Position numbers and translations under genes: made by a program. The notes beneath the pieces are model-generated. The model saw only the letters and a program-made list of their open reading frames with translations, was not told the DNA's origin and did not search any database. From Tubiluchus corallicola (lineage: Eukaryota > Priapulida > Priapulimorpha > Priapulimorphida > Tubiluchidae), in assembly GCA_030141605.1 (NCBI GenBank), contig JAQGDQ010000745.1, positions 31,001-95,000 of the forward strand: a stretch of 64,000 nt of DNA, read 5' to 3'. Every line of letters begins with the position of its first letter. The stretch's first letter is position 1. Positions 31,701-39,724 of the stretch are shown in pieces.

Positions 31701-34700
31701 AATCCTGTCTTTTATAATTTTAATTTTGATATTTTGCAAGTTCAAGCAGTCGGATGATACACACAAGTTTAATCTGTTTTTCGAAGTCCAAACTTGTACC
31801 GTGTGTTCGTAAAATATTGACACACTTACATTTTTATGTGTGCAAACCAAAACCTGTAAGTATTCATAGTTAAAACTACATTATGATGCTTCAAAGTAGA
31901 ATGCAAAACTGTAAAAATTTTTTTTATAAGAAGAAATGCTAAATATATTGGACTTTTGCATTCTAGCATCAAATTATCAAGAAAATGTATGAAAAATACT
32001 AAAAATCCAATTTTATCACTTTTCTCGCTAGAAAATAGGATTGGAATTGTAAAAAACTTGTATTTTCAAACTCCGATAGTATCTCGTGGAAGCCGTTACT
32101 TTGCTTCGGGTTCTTTCTGTCGTCAAGCCCACATCGTTGTCAGGAAGAGCCATCTATTGGATTTAAACATAACCTCAACGTGTTCTTGTAAAGTCTGTAG
32201 CAACCAACATTTGTGCGGTTGCTAAGTGTTTTCTAGAAACGCGACAAAAAACAATGGCTGACTTTAACAGAGATTTTCTGAAGGCTATGTTTTTCAGTGC
32301 ACAGCCTGCACCTCAACTTCAACGTGGATCATCTCAGCTTAGAAATAACATAGAGCGATGAACTTGGCATCAAAATAATCTTAATGAATAGGAGATTCAG
32401 GATATGAGAATAACTAGAAAAGCTTAATTGCTGACTTACTGACAATTTTGCTATGCAAGCACATATTTCTTCTTCTTGTCAACAGATGACGCCACAAGCT
32501 CAACCATTTGAGGTGGTTTTTATGTGTTTTTTACGTCTTGCTTGTAAAAACGGAATGAGTCACGTTCAAATCGAATGTTTTTATTTTATCATTGACAGTT
32601 GATTGAAAAGGATGGGAACACCGTTTCTTCCGATCTTCAGTGGGGATTCTGCTACACCTGTACAGGTTGCTCGGAAAAGTTTGCCAGCGAGACTGAGTTC
32701 CTTAACCATGTTCGTTTGGTAAGAAAATTGTTTTTGATGTTGTTGTTGTTGTTGCTGCTGTTTTGTTGTTGTTGTTGTTGCTGCTGTTTTGTTGTTGTTG
32801 TTGTTTTTGCTGCTGTTGATGTTGTTGTTGCTACTCATGTCCTTCTTGTTGTTGTTGTTACTGTTGATGTTGTTGTTGCTGCTGCTGTTTTGTTGTTGTT
32901 ATTGTCGTTGTTGCTGCTGTTGTTGTTGTTGCTACTCATGTCCTTGTTGTTGTTGTTATTGCTGCTGTTGACGTTGTTGCTGCTGCTGCTTTGTTGTTAT
33001 TGTTGCTGCTGCTTTTGTTGTTGTTGTTGCTGCTGCTTTTGTTGTTGTTGTTGCTACTCATGTCCTTCTTGTTGTTGTTGTTATTGCTGCTGTTGACGTT
33101 GTTGTTGCTGCTGCTGCTTTGTTGTTGTTGTTGCTGCTGTTGATGTTGTTGTTGTTGCTGCTGCTTTTGTTGTTGTTGTTGCTGCTGTTGTTGTTGTTAT
33201 TGCTGCTGTTGATGTTGTTGTTGCTGCTGTTGCTGTCATTGTTGTTGTTCTGTACCACTTATGCTATAAAGCCGTCAAAAAATTTCTAGTGTGTGAGTTC
33301 ATCAAGTGTTTAATACTTTCAATCCTTTTTTATATAGTTTAGCTAAATGCGATATTATCAGCAAATATCAATAAAATTCTGATCACATGTAATTAGTAAA
33401 ATCAATTTCAAGCCGCGATTATTTCAAGCTTGAGCACGCTCGCGTTGAACGAAAGAAACAGCCGGGTGTTTGAGGAAACTTCTTTTGCAGCCGAAGTTGG
33501 CATTATCACCTACAGCCAATCCAAAATGAGAGATTATTAATGCTATTTTTTTCCCTTTCGGTATTTTGCTGACTGATAAAATAACCTCCGGCCCAGCTAG
33601 TTAACTCCTTCCGCATCATTCAAAATAGATCTTATAAGACCTATGACTTTTCTGCTACTGTATGAGCACAGACATAAGTAAACGATTACAAATTAGGTAC
33701 TGTTCAATTCAATAGAACCTTGGCTATCCAATCATTCTATTTGTTTAAGAATTTATAAGCGATTTAATTGGATAAAATTAAGAAAAACACGCCCATTTCA
33801 GGCACTCCCACTTAGCGTATTGAGTAGATTAGTCTGGTGTACACTTGCCTGATCGTACACACTATTTTATTGATTGCCTGCTTGTTATAACCCAAGCTAT
33901 GCAGTGTTTTGTGTTATTCCAAGAAGAAACAACTAATCAGCCAAGGACAAATTAAGGTCAATTCCTCTTTTAACAGAAATTTCACGGAGAATATTCTATT
34001 CAGAAGAATCTGCAATCATGCTGTTTGTTTAGACATTTATAAGCGACTTAATTAGATAAAATTAAGAAAAACACGCCATTTTCAGGCTTGTCGTTGTGTG
34101 AGAAAAGGGTGTCAAATATTCAGCGTCGTTAAAAAGAACCGTTGCTAAAGGGGGTGCCGTTAAGCGAGGCATTTCTGTGTGTATATGATAAGTCATAAGT
34201 CATTTATTTCACATTACACATTTACAATAGTTTCATGTACAATATCTAGTGAAAGGGCCTACAATGAACATAATACAAATAAGAAATACTGCACAGGAAA
34301 AGCCTCAAACACTGTTCACTTATACACGAAGGTAAATGTGTTGCGGGCAATCAAAAAGCAGGGCTTGTTAGATTGTCCCACACAGTGATAGAAAAAAAAC
34401 CAATGGAGATAATCTGAAAATTTAAAGTGAATCGTGATAAAAAAACATTAGTGCTTAAAATGGAATGATGTAATGAATGAAGCTCATATATGAGATGATA
34501 TAAAAGATAGAAAGACTATTATTTGTTAATGGTTTGTAAAATTAAAATAACTTGATTAAGCTAACACCACTGTTTTGCAACTACTGTGAGGATGGATACT
34601 GATAGAAATTTTGATTACTCACTGATACTTACTTAAAATTTGATTTTTTAGCATTTTTTTAAATCTAGTAATAGATCTGCTATTTTTTGCGGATTGACAA

Positions 34701-37556
34701 ATCTCATTCCAGACTTTTGGTCCTTGAAATATTATAAAATGTTTAGCTATGTTGGTTATGTGGTCATTTCAACATTTCTAAGTAAACATTAAAATACAAT
34801 GAATGTGGTTTAACGGTTGATTTTTCCTTTAAGGCATTTGTGCATAATAGTTGCATACGATTACAGAACCTTTTTGCTGTTTTTTTTAGTTTCACTGCGA
34901 AGTGGCCTTGCTTCCATTTAACGAGCTGCCAAGGAACAAACTAGTGAACCAGCCTCCAATCCCGTCGAGCGTGCGATATCAACGTTTCAAGCTGCAACAC
35001 AGCGTGCTGCTCGATCCGTCGGAGGAAGATTTCGGCCTGCAGAGTGTGGAGAAACTAAGCCAGGAAAATGTGGACCACGAATACGTGGGCAAAGACGATT
35101 CGCTCGGCGAGAGCTTGCTGACGCTGGGCGACATTTCGGCGCGATGCGGTTATCCGATTTCGCGCGAACAAGTGAACGTCGGTTTGCTGAAGAAAGCCCA
35201 CGAAATGGGAAGAAAGAAACGTGTTGCGAATAGGTACAGACACACCATACCTGTTAGGAGTGGTAATAAAATGTGTTCTGCACCTGCAACTCACGTAGAA
35301 CTTGTTAAAACTGCTGAAGATACTTCAGGCAATGCACCAACTCAATTGTTGTCCAACAGTGAACTACCTACGTATGTCTTGCCAATGACAAAGCAGTTAT
35401 TGATTCTTGGAAAAGAAAAAACCGACGCAACTGTTTCCTCGGACGAAAAGCAAAGCCGGAGAATTGCTTCTCCGGGTTTGCAGAGCCGCATTTTCCTTGT
35501 TAGAAAAGAGACGGGCGACAAAAGTGCCTTTCTTGGAGGTGCCGCTGCTGTCGGGCCGTCTGCTAATACACGTGGATTTCGCAATAAACGACCCGTCAGG
35601 AGTCAGCATTACTCAAAGCAGGGCAGTGCCAGTCCTGATAGTGGGGCTGAGGGTCCCGATCTGAACGTGAAGCTGACAGAAGTTAAAGTGGAGCCGAACG
35701 CAAAGTCCTTAAAAAGTGAATACGTGTTGAGCTCAGGTGTCGAACAGCCAATCAGTAAACAGACATTAGGCTTGGAAGTAGAACAACCAACCGGGGAACG
35801 CGTGTTCAACACACAGGATGAACAGTTAAATAGTGAACATGGTAATCATTTTCTTGCACGAGCGACAAACGAAGATGAGAATGAAGAAGAAGAAATAACC
35901 AACGTCGCGGCAACTGCAAGGAACGGCGATGAGCCAGGAGTTGCTTCTAGTTGTTTGACTGTGTCTAGCGATACAACAACGGATTTAACCTCTTCAGTAG
36001 CCACATCTGGTGCCATTATGCAACCGTCTAAGACAAAGCTACAGCCATTGCTCTTACCGCTTGTACTGAAAGCAGCGACAACTGTCTCAACGAGTGACGC
36101 TAATACGTCGACATCTGCAAAGGCCAAGACCGACGCGGCAGCATCGTCTAACGCCAGTGACCCAGTGGTCACAGTCAGTCAGACACAGTCAGACCCAGTG
36201 GTCACTAGCAAGGTGGCTTCTAAACCAGTTTCGTTCGTTTTGCCCAAAGGATTCAAGTACTTGGGTTACGCTTTGCCGGTTACCGAGTTAACGGGAAACA
36301 GGAAAGTGGGAACCGGGAAAGCGACGAGCAACGGAGTAGTGTGTCAGTTGCCTGAGGAAAATGCACAATCCGATCCTGCAAACGGAAATAACGTTACCGG
36401 TGCTGACAATACTTCTTTGTGCAATAGTAATGAAGTCAATGAAGAAGAAATACTCATTAATAAGAGCGCGGATAAAAATCTGACTGGCTTAGTAACGAAA
36501 AATTGTGCCGTTGAAGTCAAAATTGCAGGTGTGAATTGTGAACCTAGTCGAGACGGAACCCGGAATCAACAGAAAATAGATATTGGTGAAATTTTGGGCG
36601 ACCGATTGAATCGCAGTTCGCCACAGGCGCATTCGGGTGCGTTTACGAAAAATAGAATCAAAGTCAAGTGGCGGTGCGAAATCTGCGAGCTGGCGTTGAA
36701 AAACAAGTGCGAATATGACATGCATTTGTGTCAGCACGCGGGAAAGAACCTTTTCAGCTGCGAAGTGTGCGGCGCCTCGTTTCCGTCCGAGGCCCAAACA
36801 CGACGTCACTGTCGCACGAAGCACGGCCTCACGCCGTACAAGTGTAATCAGTGCGGGCGTAATTGCCGCAATCGCAAGGACATGCGCGTACACCTGATGC
36901 GTCATGCGGGAATAAAGCGCTTCTTCTGTCAGACGTGCGGAAAGGGCTTCGTCTTGAGGTCTCAGTTACAGCGTCACGAAAAGACGCACGTAGAAACGAA
37001 AACGGTGCCGTGCGATATTTGCAAGAAGATGTACGTTGATGAGAAAACCGTGCTGCTTCATCAGCGGAAGGTCCACGGGTCCAGCACGTACACGTGCGAA
37101 GACTGCGGCAAAGTGTGTCAAAGCATAGGAAACTTGAAGACTCACCGCGCTTTCAAACACAGCAGCGTCCGCTCGTTCATGTGCGGCGTGTGCGGGAAAG
37201 CGTTCGTGCGCGAACCGGATCTCAACAGACACGTGCAGACGCACACCGGACTCAAGCCGTACGCTTGCGACCAATGCGAGAACGCTTACGCCAATAGAAG
37301 TGCACTGCGACGCCATCTTATAGCTCACAGTGGCTTAAAACCTTATCAGTGCACGTACTGCGACTTGAAAGTGCGCGACATGAGCTCGCTACGCCGTCAC
37401 GTGAGGTGCAAACACCTCCAGGAGAAGCGTTACGCGTGCGGCGTCTGCAACGAGTTGTTCTTTCGGAAAGAGCAGATGAAAAAGCACGAGTTGAAACACG
37501 AAGATGAGGAGATGGTCCCTGCTGTATCTCAGCTGGAAATAGTGATGACATCCTAG
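27916..37556 (+). CDS. C2H2 zinc-finger protein, four exons, 1012 aa
   Basis: A probable sequence-specific DNA-binding protein. Coding exons: 27938-28039, 31259-31408, 32599-32718 and 34890-37556; all three introns are phase 0 with GT-AG ends. Joining exons 3 and 4 completes a finger (C105, C108, H121, H126; C-x2-C-x12-H-x4-H), strong support for that junction. Residues 127-715 are Ser/Thr/Glu-rich and disordered. Ten further fingers run from about 717 to 990, several with TGLKPY/SGLKPY-like linkers, others with irregular H-x3-5-H spacing. The last 15 codons belong to a 45-bp tandem repeat. The ATG at 27938 is the first in frame, but the frame stays open to the acceptor at 27915, so an earlier coding exon is possible. 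No KRAB, BTB or ZAD domain seen; orthologue unknown. Confidence 0.8.
28080..28118. repeat. (GATAA)n microsatellite
   Basis: Short run of GATAA units interrupted by AATAT, forty bases after the exon-1 donor of the zinc-finger gene. Confidence 0.85.
28380..28712 (-). pseudogene. LINE ORF2 C-terminal fragment
   Basis: Minus strand reads LSKNCPSYLYGLIEERKQNR, then RGKKSFSYYGATLNYQTVSK before a stop. This is the CR1/L2-like end pattern (PxYLxxLxxxR...GxxSFSYxGAxLWN), here with LNYQ replacing the usual LWN. It lies antisense inside the first intron of the zinc-finger gene and is a dead copy. Confidence 0.65.
28740..29010 (-). repeat. Dispersed retroelement-like repeat, copy 3 (inverted)
   Basis: On the minus strand GGCGAAAGGGTGGCGAAAGA is followed by GTTATCGAGGTCAGCAACCC, the end shared with the copies at 2290, 3548 and 56755. 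Confidence 0.5.
29045..29565 (-). mobile_element. Helitron-like non-autonomous element, copy 1
   Basis: On the minus strand the element ends TTTGCGGGGCCTTTGCTAG followed by host T, with a short hairpin (CGCA...TTTGCG) just before the GC-rich tail. Its body (GGATAGATAGCCCGTTCAGC, CGGGCGTTTTCCCGGACCCA, ACTCGCGATTTTTTCGAAAT) matches the copy at 56040-56739 in the opposite orientation. The 5' end is replaced by a TA microsatellite. No Rep/helicase frame. Confidence 0.6.
29680..29760. mobile_element. Solo pogo-type terminus
   Basis: TA|CAGCCAACCTCGGACATAAG then AGACC resembles the termini at 38104 and 42565. No matching right end is found downstream. Confidence 0.45.
29935..30130 (+). repeat. Dispersed repeat shared with 49395-49650
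   Basis: Shared blocks in order: TCTTAAACTGTAGG, CAATCTA, ATTGAAAGGAA, GAATTATTACCACACAA, CTAGTTCTTCGCTGTTACAT, ACAGGTGCTG. Shorter relatives lie at 50815-50890 and 23615-23665. Ends not resolved. Confidence 0.7.
30215..30420 (+). repeat. Dispersed repeat shared with 4010-4160
   Basis: Same ordered blocks as the 4-kb copy (ATCTTAAAACTTG, TAGTACAACA, GATGTCATTAATAGGTTGG, CACC/ATTAATT). It contains a small local duplication of CAGTGTAGCAATATCTCACT. Confidence 0.5.
30699..31197. repeat. Minisatellite, 74-bp unit, about 6.7 copies
   Basis: Unit begins ACATTTACAGTAAGAATTGA and contains CACAAGCTGACAAGTTTTAC. Copies start at 30699, 30773 and every 74 bp. It lies in intron 1 of the zinc-finger gene and ends about 60 bp before exon 2, reaching close to the acceptor. 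Confidence 0.95.
31259..31408 (+). CDS. Zinc-finger gene, exon 2 of the model
   Basis: Acceptor GTTACAG at 31258, donor GTG|GTGAGT at 31408. Exactly 50 codons in phase 0, starting FTGQDLGKCSQEYAAFIQDS and ending TEESFV. Glu/Gln-rich with no known domain. Composition and clean splice sites mark it as coding. Confidence 0.7.
31838..32486 (+). repeat. Segmental repeat shared with 38690-39520
   Basis: Long colinear similarity: ATGCTTCAAAGTAGA, AATATATTGGACTTT, CATTCTAGCATCAAATTAT, TCGTGGAAGC, CAAGCCCA, AGAGCCATCTA, ATGGCTGACTTTAACAG, CTGCACCTCAACTTCAACGT, GAATAACTAGAAAAGCTT. It occupies most of intron 2 of the zinc-finger gene. The other copy lies 1.1 kb downstream of that gene. Confidence 0.85.
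32599..32718 (+). CDS. Zinc-finger gene, exon 3 with N-terminal half-finger
   Basis: Acceptor ATTGACAG at 32598, donor TTG|GTAAGA at 32718; 40 codons in phase 0. It encodes LQWGFCYTCTGCSEKFASET and ends FLNHVRL, i.e. both cysteines and the first histidine of a C2H2 finger. The second histidine is the second residue of exon 4. Confidence 0.85.
32733..33247. repeat. Compound (TTG/TGC)n microsatellite, second array
   Basis: About 515 bp of TTG/GCT triplets, beginning 15 bp after the exon-3 donor of the zinc-finger gene. The block GCTACTCATGTCCTTCTTGT recurs three times inside it, so the array has a higher-order period as well as the 3-bp one. Confidence 0.95.
33601..34095. mobile_element. piggyBac-type MITE, copy 2, truncated
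   Basis: Starts TTAACTCCTTCCGCATCATT and follows the 17528-18285 copy (CTATGACTTTTCTGCTACTG, CTATCCAATCATTCTATTTG, GATCGTACAC). After about 33990 a segment (TTTATAAGCGAC...AACACGCCATTTTCAGGC) is a second copy of internal sequence, and the right terminus is missing. Confidence 0.75.
34096..34889. other. Remainder of zinc-finger intron 3
   Basis: AT-rich. 34190-34770 reads on the minus strand like the 3' part of an old retroelement, with no codable protein. It ends in the strong acceptor GTTTTTTTTAG for the final exon. Confidence 0.35.
34890..37556 (+). CDS. Zinc-finger gene, large terminal exon with ten fingers
   Basis: Acceptor TTTTTTTAG at 34889; 888 codons, then TAG at 37554-37556. It begins FHCEVALLPFNE (no ATG at its edge, so it must be internal to the gene). 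A long disordered Ser/Thr-rich part is followed by ten C2H2 fingers from about 36670 to 37510, for example YKCNQCGRNCRNRKDMRVHL and FMCGVCGKAFVREPDLNRHV. The GC content of the finger region is clearly above that of its surroundings. Confidence 0.92.
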   Translation, partial: FHCEVALLPFNELPRNKLVNQPPIPSSVRYQRFKLQHSVLLDPSEEDFGLQSVEKLSQENVDHEYVGKDDSLGESLLTLGDISARCGYPISREQVNVGLLKKAHEMGRKKRVANRYRHTIPVRSGNKMCSAPATHVELVKTAEDTSGNAPTQLLSNSELPTYVLPMTKQLLILGKEKTDATVSSDEKQSRRIASPGLQSRIFLVRKETGDKSAFLGGAAAVGPSANTRGFRNKRPVRSQHYSKQGSASPDSGAEGPDLNVKLTEVKVEPNAKSLKSEYVLSSGVEQPISKQTLGLEVEQPTGERVFNTQDEQLNSEHGNHFLARATNEDENEEEEITNVAATARNGDEPGVASSCLTVSSDTTTDLTSSVATSGAIMQPSKTKLQPLLLPLVLKAATTVSTSDANTSTSAKAKTDAAASSNASDPVVTVSQTQSDPVVTSKVASKPVSFVLPKGFKYLGYALPVTELTGNRKVGTGKATSNGVVCQLPEENAQSDPANGNNVTGADNTSLCNSNEVNEEEILINKSADKNLTGLVTKNCAVEVKIAGVNCEPSRDGTRNQQKIDIGEILGDRLNRSSPQAHSGAFTKNRIKVKWRCEICELALKNKCEYDMHLCQHAGKNLFSCEVCGASFPSEAQTRRHCRTKHGLTPYKCNQCGRNCRNRKDMRVHLMRHAGIKRFFCQTCGKGFVLRSQLQRHEKTHVETKTVPCDICKKMYVDEKTVLLHQRKVHGSSTYTCEDCGKVCQSIGNLKTHRAFKHSSVRSFMCGVCGKAFVREPDLNRHVQTHTGLKPYACDQCENAYANRSALRRHLIAHSGLKPYQCTYCDLKVRDMSSLRRHVRCKHLQEKRYACGVCNELFFRKEQMKKHELKHEDEEMVPAVSQLEIVMTS

Positions 37557-37737
37557 GTGGTCCCTGCTGTATCTCAGCTGGAAATAGTGATGACATCCTA
37601 GGTGGTCCCTGCTGTATCTCAGCTGGAAATAGTGATGACATCCTAGATGGTCCCTGCTGTATCTCAGCTGGAAATAGTGATGACCTCCTAAATGGTCCCT
37701 GCTGTATCTCAGCTGGAAATAGTGATGACGTCCTAGA
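37513..37737. repeat. 45-bp minisatellite spanning the zinc-finger stop codon
   Basis: Five units starting TGGTCCCTGCTGTATCTCAG and ending TGATGACATCCTAG at 37513, 37558, 37603, 37648 and 37693. The first unit encodes the last 14 residues and the stop; the rest form the 3' UTR. The unit is 15 codons long, so the frame is kept across copies. Confidence 0.95.
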
Positions 37738-38103
37738 TACTATTGCACTAGAAATGCTTAGTCTCATTACAGATCACATTGTGTATGTAGCTTGTATGTA
37801 AATACGATGTTGAACAAGAATAACAATAAGTAATTCAAATACAAAAAATAGATTTATTAATTACGATTCTCATTTAACAGCATATTTTGCGTTGTTTGAT
37901 TTTTTATATTAGTGGACATTTTGGCTACACGAATCAAACCAGAGAGAATTCCGATCCATACCGGCCGCCTCGCAGAAGTGATTCTTGGGTTAGATTGATC
38001 TCTTGCCTGAAAACCGTTCAACTAATGCTTCGCTAACAGGCATGTGAAAAGAGCCGTTTCACAGTACATGCTTGACACTTGTACAAAACTTTAATCTCTT
38101 GTA
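37738..38103. other. 3' flank of the zinc-finger gene
   Basis: Presumed 3' UTR end. AATAAG-type words near 37825 are the nearest approach to a polyadenylation signal. Confidence 0.3.
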
Positions 38104-38525
38104 CAGTCAACCTCGGGGGACACCTTCGGACCGGAAAAAACCATCCCTTATAGTCGAAGTTGATTCAGACCAAGGGTGTATCTAGACCTGTACTATTCTG
38201 TACTTTTATCTACATTTTTCATGGATTATTGCTACACATTCAGTGCAAACGGTATGTAGGAAGCTCCTTCAGTGATGTGAGATGTACGTGACCGTGGAAA
38301 TTGAGTTGTTCGAAGACCAAGTTTGCGAAAAATTGAGGTTACGAATCGATCAATTCCGCTTTGATCGTAGTGTTCCTTATAAGCGAAAGTCACTTATATC
38401 CGAGTACCTTACATATGAAGATTTTTACATAGGAAAAACATTCTGAAACTTCGGGACCAGTATTGGTGGTCCCTTGTAAGTGAATGTCTCTTACAAGCAA
38501 GTACCTTATACCCCGAGGTTGACTG
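38104..38525. mobile_element. pogo/Tigger-type MITE, 422 bp
   Basis: TA|CAGTCAACCTCGGGGGACAC at the left, CCCCGAGGTTGACTG|TA at the right. The interior (CATGGATTATTGCTACACAT, TGCAAACGGTATGTAGG) is the reverse complement of part of 42565-43125, so the two are family members in opposite orientation. Non-coding. Confidence 0.9.
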
Positions 38526-38689
38526 TACTTAATAGTTAAGCATTCTGCGTACTAGTCGGATAGTAGGTGCGGATGTTGTTCACTAAACGTTTTCTTCATC
38601 AAAACAATGTCTGTTCACACTATACTAAATATACACAATACTTTGCTATACATTGTTGTCTGCTGAGGCCAGCTATAATAAAGCTTGGT

Positions 38690-39520
38690 ATAATAATTGT
38701 GTGCTTGCAAACCAAAACCGTCCAAACGTCGGCAGAGTTATGATGCTTCAAAGTAGAGTGCACCAAAAATTTGCTCAAATATTTGTTTTTTACAAAAACA
38801 AACAGTAAATATATTGGACTTTTATATTCTAGCATCAAATTATGAAGAAAATGTTCAAAAAAATACTGAAAATCTAATTTTATAACCCCGTATCCGTTTC
38901 TCTGTCTAAAAACTAGGACTGCAGTTGTGAAAAACTTATTTTCAAACTCCAATAGCAACTCGTGGAAGCAGTCATTTTGCTTCGGGTTTTCCTGCTGCCA
39001 AGCCCAGATATCCGTCAAGAAGAGCCATCTACTGGATTTAAACAAAACTCCAATGTGTTCTTGCAAAGTCCATATTGATCAACATATATGCAGTTGCTAA
39101 GTGTTTTGTAGAAACGCAACAAAAATAATGGCTGACTTTAACAGTGTTTTTCTCAAGGTTATGTTTATCAGTGTGCAGCCTGCACCTCAACTTCAACGTG
39201 GATTATCTCAGCTTAGAAATAACACAGAGCAATGAACTTGGTATCAACATGATCCTCATGAAATGGAGATTCAGGACATGTGACAAAAAACAATGGCTGA
39301 CTTTAACATCAATTTTCTCAAGGTTATGTTTTTCAGTGGGTAGCCTGCACCTCAACTTCAACGTGGATTATCTCAGCATAGAAACAACATAGAGCAATGA
39401 ACTTGGTATGAAATGATCCTCATGAAGTGAAGATTCAGGATATGAGAATAACTAGAAAAGCTTGATTGCTGACTTTACTGATGATTTTGCTATGCAAGCA
39501 CATATTTCCTCTTCTTGTCA
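38690..39520 (+). repeat. Segmental repeat shared with 31838-32486
   Basis: Second copy of the intron-2 repeat, expanded by an internal tandem duplication. ATGGCTGACTTTAACA through TCAACTTCAACGTGGATTAT occurs at about 39128 and again at 39292. Confidence 0.85.
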
Positions 39521-39574
39521 ACATTTGAATTGAACGAACTGAACGTTTTAACAAGATAGATTGAAACACTGTCG

Positions 39575-39724
39575 TCATTGGCTGTCTTCTTCTTCTTCTT
39601 CATCGTCGGGGGTTTCGCTCTCGGTGTCATCTCTAGCGGACGCGGCCCAAGTCTCCGACGCAAACTGGTCCTCTGGACTCAACGTCTGCAGCTCTACAAA
39701 CTGTCTTTGTTTGGCAAATAAAGC
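39575..39724 (-). CDS. EMC5: EMC5 exon 3 (C-terminal)
   Basis: Acceptor CATTTTCAG on the minus strand, 49 codons and TGA. Starts [20 protein letters not shown] and ends in a run of Asp/Glu then SQ. The first three residues complete the conserved NHRGxxLF motif. Confidence 0.85.
   Translation of the reverse strand, partial: ALFAKQRQFVELQTLSPEDQFASETWAASARDDTESETPDDEEEEEDSQ

Noticed and set aside
32486-32512. A 9-codon exon (MTPQAQPFE) after a CAACAG acceptor in the zinc-finger gene
   Set aside because: It lies at the border of the segmental repeat shared with 38690-39520 and its donor (GTGGTT) is poor. The model is in phase without it.
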